64,000 nucleotides of DNA from Nematostella vectensis (taxonomy: Eukaryota > Cnidaria > Anthozoa > Actiniaria > Edwardsiidae). Within the stretch, counting starts at the first letter, position 1; every line of letters begins with the position of its first letter. Below are positions 45,302-55,415 of the stretch, piece after piece. Both the position numbers and the translations under genes were made by a program. The notes beneath the pieces were generated by a model, which saw nothing but the letters and a program-made list of their open reading frames with translations, was not told the DNA's origin and made no database searches. The stretch spans positions 3,720,001 to 3,784,000 of the forward strand of contig NC_064046.1 of the NCBI RefSeq assembly GCF_932526225.1, written 5' to 3'.

Positions 45302-45366
45302 AGCGAGAGACCCCAAAAAGGCAGGCAGGCAGGCGCTCATTCAGGCGCGGCAGGCAGCCTACGTAC

Positions 45367-46001
45367 CTGAAAATGTTTAAGTAGCAAGCAGAAATAATAC
45401 CAACAGGAATGACAAACCCCACGATCAAAAGCACGATGTTGTAGGACAAAGTAGACGCGTTCTGGGTCTCCCAGTCGGGCCCACAGCTAACCTTTGCCGC
45501 ACCGGGCACAAACTTTGACCATCCCACTAGAGGCGGTAACATGGTCAAGATACCATACGTCCAGATCGCACAGAGGCTACCAAACAGATATTTACACGAT
45601 AACCTCTTCTTCACAATAGGGTGCGTGATGGTATTCCGCATCACTATGCTCATGGCTGTAAGAGTAATGATCGCCGCAATTCCGGTTGCGCCATTTATAA
45701 ACGCCGTCCATTGACATTGGGAATCTCCCTCCTTCATTCGAATGCCCGTAAAATTGGCTATTATAGCCACAGGGTACCCAAGCGCGATGATGATCAAGTC
45801 CAGCACGGCCACGTTGATCATAAAAGGTGTGATAACTTTGGAGCGATGCTCTCGACGCATTAACACGATGATAGTGAGGATATTTCCCGTCAAGCCAGTC
45901 GTTAGTATGAGGGACATTACTACGCCGTACGCTACCAGCCCCTCGCTTCCCCATGGGGTTGTGGAGTTAGCCTCATTCCATGATGAACTAACACCAGGCA
46001 T
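45367..46001 (-). CDS. Opsin 3, exon 1 (TM1-TM5)
   Basis: First ATG of the open frame is at 46001; the frame extends further upstream without ATG. It has 211 codons plus two bases to the donor GTACGT (45366-45361), phase 2, at the same place as opsins 1 and 2. N-terminus of about 20 residues with sequon Asn12-Ser-Thr; GN in TM1, Asp68 in TM2, Cys96 and Cys173, PPLVGWS, TM5 Pro. Bovine Glu113 site is Thr99, Glu181 site is Gly167, and the E/DRY triplet is Val-Met-Arg (120-122). Full protein 349 residues. It is clearly diverged from the plus-strand pair but the same opsin group. Confidence 0.9.
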
Positions 46002-47661
46002 GTCAGAGCTTAATCTTTGTCCACATTTTATTTTTTCAGGTTCCACTTGTCATTTTCTCACGTTATGATGACAACACAGTGGTTAAATATTTTTCATGGA
46101 TATCCGTTATTTTTTGGTCAAGTTATGGTCGCAACTCGTGTCATCATTGAATCCCTGTTGATAAAAGTGCAAAAGTTATTAGAGAACCGACCAGTTGAAC
46201 CACCAGAAACCAATTTCATAAATCCGCATCAGTTACAAGAAATTTGGAATAGGCCTGTACAGGACCCGAAATGATCTCCAAAAGTACCCCAACTGATCCT
46301 CTGACCCGTGACGATACCGAGGAGTCCCCGAAATCAACCCCAAGGAATTGTGTAATAGTGGAAGAAAATGGTGCAACATCGTTCAAATTTATTGAACATT
46401 TTTGAAATTTGGCACAGTGATAGAGAATTTCGCACTGAGCAATTCTGGATATGGACCCACCCCCAAAAATGTATATTTACAGTTTTATAGAGATGGAATT
46501 AATTTCCCTAAAAACCTGAATAAAACCAATACCTTTCTTTTTACGGTCACAAAACTTAACTCAGTGATGGATATTAACATAAACTACAGTTTAACGAAAA
46601 AATAAACCACGCTCCCTTGATACTTACATTTTTAGGGGTGGAATAACCCTTAAATCAGCATTAAAACCAATACTATTTATTGTACAACTTTCAAACTCCA
46701 CATAATTGTAGTATTCTTTACAAAACTTTATTCGAGATATGAACCCACGCCCAGATATGAGTACTTACAGTTATACTAGAGATAATAAGAAATATTGCAA
46801 TAAGCATATTGCTTAGAGTGCCTTTCAATACAAACTAAGAGCTAAGAATCCATATACTAACTCATAATGGTATATTGCAAGATATCCCCAACTGTATAGC
46901 CACGCCCTTATTGTTCTTACAATTATACTAGAGATGGCACGAAGGAGTTAAATTGCATATATAGTTTGCCTTTCAATACGAGCTACAAATCCACATGCTT
47001 ACTTATATTGGTATATTACCGTATATAATCAGTTGCATTACCACGCCCCTGTATTTACAGTTATACTAGAGATGACGGGAATGGAGGTATATTGTCGCTT
47101 TTACAAAGTGCCTTCCAATACGCATTTCAAGCTTAAAAATCAATATACTCGCCGATATTGGTATATTGCAGGATATAGTTAAATGTATAACCATGTTCTT
47201 ATAGTACTTACAATAGTTGATAGAAAGAACGTCCTTCCATTCGAACTGCACGTAACAATTGTACATACTAACACAGTTTCACAAATTGTTGGTCTATCAA
47301 AATTCAAAAAACGTGCAGGGCATTGCCCATATGACATTAACAGTTCTAGATGAGATGAAACAAATTGAACCTTTTTTTAAAAAAAAACAAAGCTGGGGAG
47401 CTGAAATTAATAGAGATTGTTGAATTTAAGATAATCATTAAGTTCACCGCAACACCAATAATAAACAAAGAATAGGCAATATACTGAAGAATACTTTATT
47501 GGGGTGGGGTCGCATAAGCATGTGGGTTGTTCAACCCACATGATCAATATCTGTTCCTGTGTCCACCGGAGAAGCACTTTTGATAGAAAAAAAAAACGTT
47601 TCAGTGAGCTATTTATTTTTTTAGTTTCAAGAACCCAATTCAATTCTTACCTGTCTCTGTT

Positions 47662-48112
47662 TCATTGCCACTCACAGTCACCACCGCACCTGCACAGAGC
47701 AGTGCATTTAAGCCCCGTCTTGATGCACCTGCAACTCCTTCTGCAGCCTTTATCGGGCTGGCAGCCGCACTCTTCCAGCTTGATACAGGTTGACATTGGA
47801 GGGAGCAGGCTCCAAAGAGGACGCCAGGTGCCATTGTCGGAGGATTCCACCCTAGGATGCCGCTCTCTTGCAGTGCTGTAGAAGGGCGGCGAATGTAGGC
47901 GGGTTTTCCTCCCGCGGGATAGGCGGGATCTCTTCGCAACCATCTCCTTCCGGGCGTCGTTCACCGATTAGAGCTGGCTCATCTTGGAGTAGAGGAGGAC
48001 AACAAAGCGTTAAAGGGTGCCGATGCTTGCCAGAACGGTTTCCTTGTTCGAAAGGTCCGATAAGGCACTCAAAGCCGATGAGACCTCTGGGAAAGCCTCC
48101 CAGACATTCCAC
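47662..48112 (-). pseudogene. Decayed Cys-rich (CXC-like) ORF inside the TIR element
   Basis: One minus-strand frame gives PPTFAALLQHCKRAAS and, after a frameshift, another gives GTWRPLWSLLPPMS followed by a dense Cys module: CGCQPDKGCRRSCRCIKTG, then CTALCRCGGDC. The same order, a helix with QH..RA, an aromatic WxPxW segment and a CxC..C.C..C..C.C..C tail, is one I associate with uncharacterised cnidarian ORFs, often near transposable elements; that is recollection, not a search. The module resembles a zinc-binding CXC domain. Frameshift and short length argue for a relic. Confidence 0.5.
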
Positions 48113-49785
48113 GCATTCGTTTTACCTTTTCCACGAAAAAACGAGGTCTGGTCACATGAATAAAAGTTTGAGCGAAGACATTATCATAGGCAGTTCTGAA
48201 TTAATTGATCATGGAACAAGTCAAATAAAAAATAATCGATGATGCACGTTACTACTCCATAGTCTTGAAACAAATACGTCCTAGGCCTAGAGCTTCATAA
48301 TAGCAAGTACTTTGCGAAAATACTAAAAAGTGATATTAACAGGTTTGATAATGCATAACGTACGAAAAAAAGACGATTTTGATTTCGTAAAAGGTCTGTG
48401 TCTTTTTACAACTAGCACATACAGTATGCATGCTTGGTATTTCAACTTTTTACAAAGAAGTTATACCTTTTTTTCTGCATTTGATTTGTACTGGGAGTAG
48501 CTCTTCCTACCGTTGTGACTGGCAGGTTGATAGTGCTCCATTTTGAATATGCAGTGCTCCGATTACTCTCTCAACACCTCCCTCGCCATTCCTTCAACGT
48601 CGCAATTATTCACCACACTTGGACCCGGAGAAGTCCAATTCACAGCTAATATGATAACAATTATCTCATTTCCGATAGCACTGTAAGTACACTTGTCACC
48701 TCGTAGTATTATATACGCAACAAGATCACTCCTGTCGACAACAATTCTGTGCTTTTATTGATCATTATTAGCGTGCTATATGTATGGTATATATTACGCT
48801 TATGCTGTCTCTAGTATAATTGTAAGTTCTATATGGGCGTGGTTATACGCTCGACTATATCCTGCAATATACCAATTTAAATATGTGGATTTGTAGCTCG
48901 CAGTTCGTATTGAAAGGCACTCTATATAAGCGATATACCTTCTTCAATCTCTAGTATAACTGTAAGTACAATAGGGGCGTGGCTATACGGATGGGAATAC
49001 CTTGCCATATACCATTATGAGTTAGTATATGTAATCTTAGCCCTCAGTTTGTATTGAAAAGGCACTCTATATAAGCAATTTGCCTCTCATCTCTAGTATA
49101 ACTGTAAGTACTCACATCTGGGCGTGGGTACGTATCTCGAATGAAGTTTTGTAAAGAGTATAACAATTATGTGGAGTTTGAAAGTTGTACAATAAATGGT
49201 ATTGGGTTTAATGCTGATTAAAGGAAATAACTTGTTCCATCCCTAAAACTGTAAGTATGAATGGGGCGTGGTTTATTTTTTCGTTAATTGTAGGTTATGT
49301 TAATATCCATAACTGGGTTAAGTTTTGTGACCGTAACATGAAAAGTATTGGTTTTATTCAGGTTTTAAAGAAAATTAATTCCACCTCTATAAAACTGTAA
49401 GTATGCATTTTTGGGGGGTGGGTCCATATCCAGAATTGCTCAGTGTGAGTTTCACTATCACTGTGTCAAATTTCATAAATGTTCCATAAAATTGAACGAT
49501 CCGCCACTTTTCATGCACCATTTTCTTGCACTATAATGGACAAAGGGAAAGCAGAAGAAATACTTGCAATTCTTGAAGCATAATAAAGGGTAAACAGCGA
49601 CTCGGTTTCTAAACAACGTGACTTAAAAATATTAAAATCCAATATAATACTTCTATTTATTACATTGCCCGGCATCAAACCCATAAACAGAGTCCAAAAC
49701 AAATACACAACTTTAAATTGCTACTGAAAGGAATACAGCATAAAGCATACAGCATAGCACAGCTTTGCTCAGGTCAACCAAACAT

Positions 49786-50365
49786 TCTTGGGGATCGTTT
49801 CGGGTCCCGGGATCAGTTGGGGTACTCTTGGGGATCGTTTCGGGTCCCGGGATCAGTTGGGGTACTTTTGGGGATCGTTTCGGGTCCCGGGATCAGTTGG
49901 GGTACTTTGGGGGATCGTTTCGGGTCCCGAGATCAGTTGGGGTACTTTTGGGGATCGTTTCGGGTCCCGGGATCAGTTGGGGTACTTTTGGGGATCGTTT
50001 CGGGTCCCGGGATCAGTTGGGGTACTTTTGGGGATCGTTTCGGGTCCCGGGATCAGTTGGGGTACTTTTGGGGATCGTTTCGGGTCCCGGGATCAGTTGG
50101 GGTACTTTTGGGGATCGTTTCGGGTCCCGGGATCAGTTGGGGTACTTTTGGGGATCGTTTCGGGTCCTGGGATCAGTTGGGGTACTTTTGGGGATCGTTT
50201 CGGGTCCCGGGATCAGTTGGGGTACTTTTGGGGATCGTTTCGGGTCCCGGGATCAGTTGGGGTACTTTTGGGGATCGTTTCGGGTCCTGGGATCAGTTGG
50301 GGTACTTTTGGGGATCGTTTCGGGTCCCGGGATCAGTTGGGGTACTTTTGGGGATCGTTTTCCAA
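49786..50365. repeat. 40-bp tandem repeat at the right end of the TIR element, about 14 units
   Basis: Unit GGGATCAGTTGGGGTACTTT plus TGGGGATCGTTTCGGGTCCC. Units are almost identical, so expansion is recent. The unit equals the terminal sequence of the opposite (left) end, present there once in inverse orientation. It is open in all plus-strand frames because it lacks stops; those frames are artefacts. Confidence 0.95.
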
Positions 50366-51711
50366 GCAACTTCATAAAGAGTTGCCTCTGTAGGCGTGTG
50401 CGCTGTGTTTTTCTGAATCTTCGGACATACAAATTATTAAAAACTTCTCCTTCTTTCTTAAAAACATCTTTTCGTAATACATCGACTTTCAACGAATCCA
50501 ATTTTATTTTCGTTTGGAGGTATTTTCGCTTTGGAGGGGCTAACGTGCTCATTGATATTGGATTTGAGAACCATGTCCATCAAGAGTTTTCTTGGTCAAA
50601 AACATTTTCCACTCGGCGATCAAAATCCTGTTTAACAGCCGCCAGGTATTAATTTTTCGCTTGAGCAACACCACGCAGAGTTTTTTAAGTAGTAGAAGCC
50701 TGATTAAAGAGAAGAACTGCACTGAAATAAATGTCCCCGCACGTTTCGCACGACGATCCTCAAAACTCCTCAAAAGAGCTCTTGAATGAAAAAAAGCGGC
50801 AAAAATTTCCACTTGATCCAAATCCTGTCTACCAACCGCCATATGTACTTATTTTGTCACACTAAGAAGTCTTTGCACACCGTTATCGAAATAAAAAGGC
50901 TAAGGAAAACCCTGTGAAAAGAAGAGCTCAAAGAGCTGTCCTCTTACCTTGGCATGGTACATACTTTAGCGCGTGAATGACCGCACGTACATCGCAAGCG
51001 AGCACATGACATGAGCACAGGCTACCCAAGTCCTACTTGCGATTAGTCTGAACTTTTTTATTTACAGGGGTTACGTGAAACAAATATTTCGATACCCCGG
51101 CAGGATGTTACAAATAATAACAAATGACCACAGGCAAAGTCATTTTGATTATATTTTTAAGTATTTACTACTTTTTCTCATCCTGCAAAAGTCAACTTAG
51201 ATGGGCTGCCTGTGTTTTGAGCGCGAAATCTCCGAGAGCGCGCGCGTCATCTCTTTCAAACACTCCAACTCCGAGGACACTGCAAACGACTTGAGTGAAC
51301 AAAACTATGGTAATGGCAAAACTTCCCTTCAAATATAGCAATATAAAGCACAACAACGCTTTTAAAATGCCAACGAAAGCTAAAAGAGAATCGTGGGTGA
51401 AGAAAGACTGAAGAAATACAAAGTAAATGCTGGTACTGGTAGGATGGCACATTTCTTTCAAGCAAAAATCAAGCAAGACACTGCAGTGCATGCAAAACGG
51501 ACGCTTGTCGATGTGTGACTGAAAAACATAAATTCTGGGACAGAGAGGATCCAATGTTTCAAGATGATGGTTAATTTCTCTTTCATCAAACTTAGTTAGA
51601 AATAGAAGAAGTCAGGGGAAAAAAGTGAAGAAGCGCTTGTCAAGTTTCCGTGGCCTTCGATCCTATATCGATGATGAATGTCTCTTGTGTTGGGTGAATA
51701 ACTCCACCCTC
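50366..51711. other. Intergenic, no supported gene
   Basis: A minus-strand frame at about 51192-51550 is Leu/Phe-rich and could hold a hydrophobic exon, but it lacks an ATG and recognisable signatures. A partial direct repeat around AATCCTGTTTAACAGCCGCC (50626) and AATCCTGTCTACCAACCGCC (50821) is present. Confidence 0.4.
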
Positions 51712-51917
51712 CCCTCCCTACAAAGTATAAATTGATCAGTGTGTTCCCCCCTTGTCTCCCACGGACTTGTATTCGTAACGTCCCTATATGTCAGGCGCTC
51801 AGTGGCTTGTTATGAGCGTCCGTATAGGTAATTTTGACGAACGTCCCTATTTGTCACGCGTCCCTATATGTAACGTTCCTATATGTCACGCGTCCCTATA
51901 TCTCAGATAGCGCTACC
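51712..51917. mobile_element. Solo right arm of the fold-back element
   Basis: Matches the right half of 37349-38204: ATAAATTGATCAGTGTGTTC, GTATTCGTAACGTCCCTATA, TCACGCGTCCCTATATGT and the terminus GATAGCGCTACC. The other arm is missing. Confidence 0.75.
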
Positions 51918-52644
51918 AACCCCAGTCAGGTTAGCAGCAAAAAACGCGCGAAATTCGCGGGAAACATCCGCTAATGCATCGTTGAAAATGCTAAATTATC
52001 CTTATTTTATGTGTAAACAATTATAATGAAACTTAAGGAATTGTAGTCGGAGTTACATCCTAGCTGATGTATGTTTTTTTTTTATACATTATGTAGAACT
52101 TGTGAGTAGTTTGGGGTTGTGAATTTTTCGATGCAACCCAAGACTTGGGAACATTGTACTGCCGTCTTGTTTATTTACATTTTCCTAAGTAAAATATCTA
52201 ATATTATATGTACTTTCTACCATAACACATTTATCAGGCATTAAATAAGTAAAATCGGGGTCTCACTAGGGGCGAATTTTGGCCTTAAAGATAGTACCTG
52301 AATGAACCGGTCTCTGAAAATGTATCACGTCATTTTCCTTTCTTTTTGTTTTACTGGGATTGCCGGTGTCTTAACTTTTTACAATAAAATACAAGAGAAC
52401 AGGAGCCGTCATTTTGTGACGAAAATAAATGTGCCTTACAGTGAAGGGATTTTTTTTCAAAAAAATATTTTTAGATTCACTTTTTGCAGTATCCATTTAG
52501 TTAAGTATATTAATCGTTACAAACAAAAACACAAAGGAACGCAATAATTAGGTGGGATATTTGTAATCACTGTAAGTATTTATACAACATTTTACAACAG
52601 CTTAGTTCATAATTAAATATATATATATATATAATGCTTCAGTG
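51918..52644. other. Intergenic, no supported gene
   Basis: AT-rich, with a TA microsatellite at 52617-52632. A plus-strand frame at 52302-52547 starts with a hydrophobic stretch but has no other support. Confidence 0.4.
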
Positions 52645-52740
52645 CAAGCGTTCATATAACAGTGCTCAATACATAGGTGTAGAGCGGGATATATCTTGGT
52701 TTGTAGGAAAAAAACACGCGAACTACCGTTTCATCTCTAC
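52645..52740 (-). mobile_element. Fragment of the hammerhead-containing element, ending at the ribozyme cleavage region
   Basis: Read on the minus strand it begins GTAGAGATGAAACGGTAGTT, the sequence just 3' of the hammerhead cleavage site in the 60.5 kb copies, and continues with CGCGTGTTTTTTT. The rest (GTGCTCAATAC, GTAGAGCGG, TTGGTTTG on the plus strand) matches the linker at about 60645-60695. The boundary is within 3 bases of the predicted cleavage point. Confidence 0.65.
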
Positions 52741-54619
52741 GGTACTAACAGATTTCAAATTCATCAACTTATAGTTCAGCTTCGATGTCTAGATGTGGAA
52801 CGACATGACGGAAAAAAATTCGCAATTCGAGATAGAGAAAGAAGACATAATTTCTTACAATGGCCATCGGTTCCTTGTATTCCGGACTGATTTTTGAAAC
52901 ATAAATAACGTGAGGCCGAAATGCACATACCCAGATATTTTTTCCTTGATCATCCTTGCGCTATGTATTAGCTCAGGGACAAAAAGCTCAAATTTCAATG
53001 ACACTTTACAAAAAGTCGCATCAATTTAAAAAACGTTGAATTTGATATTTTGTTTGCTATTACTCACTAAGTACTTAGAGAAATTTTCCGCCATATTAGA
53101 TCTGAAATGAGCTTATTTGAAGCGTTAAGTCATTTTTTTTCCGTCATGTCATGTGGAACACGTTTCATGTGTTTGCTTTTCTTTCTTAACTCAGGCGAAC
53201 AAATTATGATAGACACATTTCAAAAGTCCCAGAACCAATTTCACTGATAGGTTTCCCGTCTCCATACGTCTTCAGTAGCGGATCTAGGGGGAGTGTTTAG
53301 GGGGGTTGAATCCCCCCTTGGGCTTCCTGAAAGCATATATAATATATAACGAAAAAATATGTAACCAAAAACACTTGTCAAAACACGATTCGATTTTGAT
53401 TCCATTGATCTTCCCCATCATCAAACAAACGTTGTTTGTTTCTTTACACTAAGGACCGCCTTAAGGAGAGCTTCATGTCGTTATCTCCAGGCATGTCTAT
53501 ATGCATAGATATCTTGCACAGTAAGCAAGTTTTTCAGAATACTCCTCAGGGTTTTCAAAATGTCTTTTTTTGTGTTTTCGATAATGGCGCTTGCAAGAAT
53601 TTCTCGTTCAAAACATTGTGCAGGTTGATGACGTCATACCTCCCGACCAATCAAAAATGTTTGCCCAGCAGACGTAACGTTTATAATAGTAAAGTTAACA
53701 TATCGAGCACAAGTTTGATTAGGGTTTGCCAGAAGAATCACTAAACTACAACTAAGCCTAAAAGTCGAGGAATATTTTGCCAACTAGAAAATCAGGTTAT
53801 TGTAGGTCTGTTTTATTTTTCCAAACAGTCTTCGCGCGCTTCATGCGCAATCAAAAATGTAGAACTTGGCGCGCAATTTCAATTCAGAGAAATAACCTTT
53901 AAGGCCACACTGACATTTCGCCACCAAATTTCTACCTGTCATTAGGTCAAAAACACGCCACTTCGGTTCTCCATTAAGAGAGCTATGAGACGGCTCACAA
54001 CATAATGAGAGTGCGCTACTATGATTTTTCTCACTTTTTCATTGTCTAGATCTGTGACATCGATAATTTTTTAAGTAAATTTGCAAGATTTCGTGTTTGA
54101 TTTCCTTGCTGTCACTTAGAATATCTTAAAATATAACAGGGTTCCCGCAAATTCTCCCCAGATTTTTAAAGCCATAATTAAATGACAATGATTGGCAAAG
54201 GGGAGTTTTAATAAAAAAGATTTCATGTGTATAAGGTAAAATGTGTAAGGAAAAAAGTTCTCTTCGACAACAAAGCTCAATTAAACTGCATGTTGTAGAA
54301 AATTCATGTGTCAGTAAAATAACGATGATATGGTGTGCATAGACGACGGAAAACATTCAATACCGACAACAAAACTCAATTCAGGTTTGCTTGCCCCTTC
54401 TCAACAAATATAGAACACTTTGAACTTACTAGGTCGACAATTTAGTGGCATATAGCCACTGCGTAATAATTAAAGCTTTACAAAGATTTTTTTTTAAATG
54501 GAAAAATGGAAAAACCGAAGATCATCGAGGTTGTTTTATCGGATTTTTGAAATTCAATAAACTCTACAATATCCCATTCTACTTAGAAATACCTTTTCAA
54601 CTTCTGGTTTTCTATGCAG
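52741..54619. other. Intergenic or intronic; possible regulatory site
   Basis: No exon recognised. A full palindromic CRE, TGACGTCA, lies at 53629-53636, close to CCAAT (53648). A MITE-like terminus (GTAGCGGATCTAGGGGG) is at about 53276. Confidence 0.4.
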
Positions 54620-54738
54620 TTAACATGCTAGAGGAAACAGCGGTTTTATTCCTCCTTTGGGGGCGCACGCAAAGAACTCTTGGTGTCTCCGAGCATGTAC
54701 AGCAGTATCGACAATTTGACAGAAGAATAATGTATCTT
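54620..54738 (+). CDS. Unrecognised exon A
   Basis: Bounded by TTTTCTATGCAG and GTAAGT. It encodes NMLEETAVLFLLWGRTQRTL, then VSEHVQQYRQFDRR and IMYL, and ends in phase 0. It joins in frame with the exon at 55211. I do not know the family. The helical, Leu- and Arg-rich character and good splice sites support a real, spliced gene; no start exon was found. Confidence 0.4.
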
Positions 54739-55210
54739 GTAAGTTACGCCACCCTTTTTGAGGCTTGAACAGTTGTGATTTTTTTTTTTTGCTTCTTTCC
54801 GGAAAAGTGTTCGTATTATAAATGTGTTTTATTTATACTTTCGCTTAGGATTAAAATTACTACCCCTCCCTTCTCTGATAAAAAATCATAAGCAGCATAA
54901 CGAAGAAACGTTTTACCTGAATATACTTACATAACAATGAAGAATGAAGATTGTAAAAGCAGCAAATAGTTGTTTTTGCTATCTCATCATTGCGTCTTTT
55001 CAAACTAACGTGTGATTGAAAAAAAAGATGTTATGCTCCTGATTATGGGAAAAATATATTATGAAAAGACATATTTTACAATAACATTCGCATGACATCA
55101 TTAGGAGATGGAAACGATAAATTCTGTGTATTTTGCTTAAGGTTATCTTTTTAGTAGCTAAAAGCCCTGCTAGCGTTTTGGATTTAGAGTGAAATCATTT
55201 TTTTTTTCAG

Positions 55211-55373
55211 ATCATCTTAATAGGACGGCATAAAGATGAACAAGCCTTGCCAAAAACATTCCAAGAAACGAGAGAAGTCATCCTCAGAAACCTAGGGGCA
55301 TTGACCTCTAACATTCCACTCATGAAGGAACAGTTCACTTACACTCAGCAAGGAACGGAAAAAAAAATCGATG
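55211..55373 (+). CDS. Unrecognised exon B
   Basis: Preceded by a nine-T tract plus CAG; encodes IILIGRHKDEQALPKTFQET, REVILRNLG, LTSNIPLMKEQFTYTQQ and is followed by an excellent donor GTGAGC (55374). Without that splice it would stop 4 codons on at 55382-55384. The frame is open from the acceptor, and the phase matches exon A. Family not recognised; a soluble helical protein is the most that can be said. Confidence 0.42.
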
Positions 55374-55378
55374 GTGAG

Positions 55379-55415
55379 CTGTGATTGGTCGCCTCTCGAA
55401 GTCGACCAATCACAG
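55379..55415. promoter_or_regulatory. Inverted CCAAT-box hairpin
   Basis: CTGTGATTGGTCG (55379-55391) and CGACCAATCACAG (55403-55415) are perfect complements around an 11-bp spacer; each contains a CCAAT/ATTGG box. A further ATTGG lies at 55464-55468. It could be part of a divergent promoter or simply a hairpin. Confidence 0.3.

Larger units (their letters stand above)
46262..50365. mobile_element. Long-TIR DNA element, about 4.1 kb
   Basis: The left arm (about 46262-47290) and right arm (about 48690-50365) are long imperfect inverted repeats. Shared inverted stretches include CCATATCCAGAATTGCTCAG, CAAACTCCACATAATTGTA, and three spaced copies per arm of TCTCTAGTATAACTGTAAGT, about 145 bp apart. 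The outermost sequence (GGACCCGAAATGATCTCC, AAAAGTACCCCAACTGATCC) occurs once at the left and is expanded to about 14 units at the right. The interior carries a decayed Cys-rich ORF on the minus strand. No recognisable transposase; superfamily unknown. Confidence 0.7.

Noticed and set aside
45195..46046. Opsin 3 start at 46046 and continuation past the donor
   Set aside because: 46046 is GTG, not ATG; the continuation reads through a consensus GTACGT donor located at the same position and phase as in the paralogues.
49718..50652. Frames of 200-295 codons over the 40-bp repeat
   Set aside because: All three plus-strand frames are open because the unit lacks stops; the repeat is a transposon terminus.
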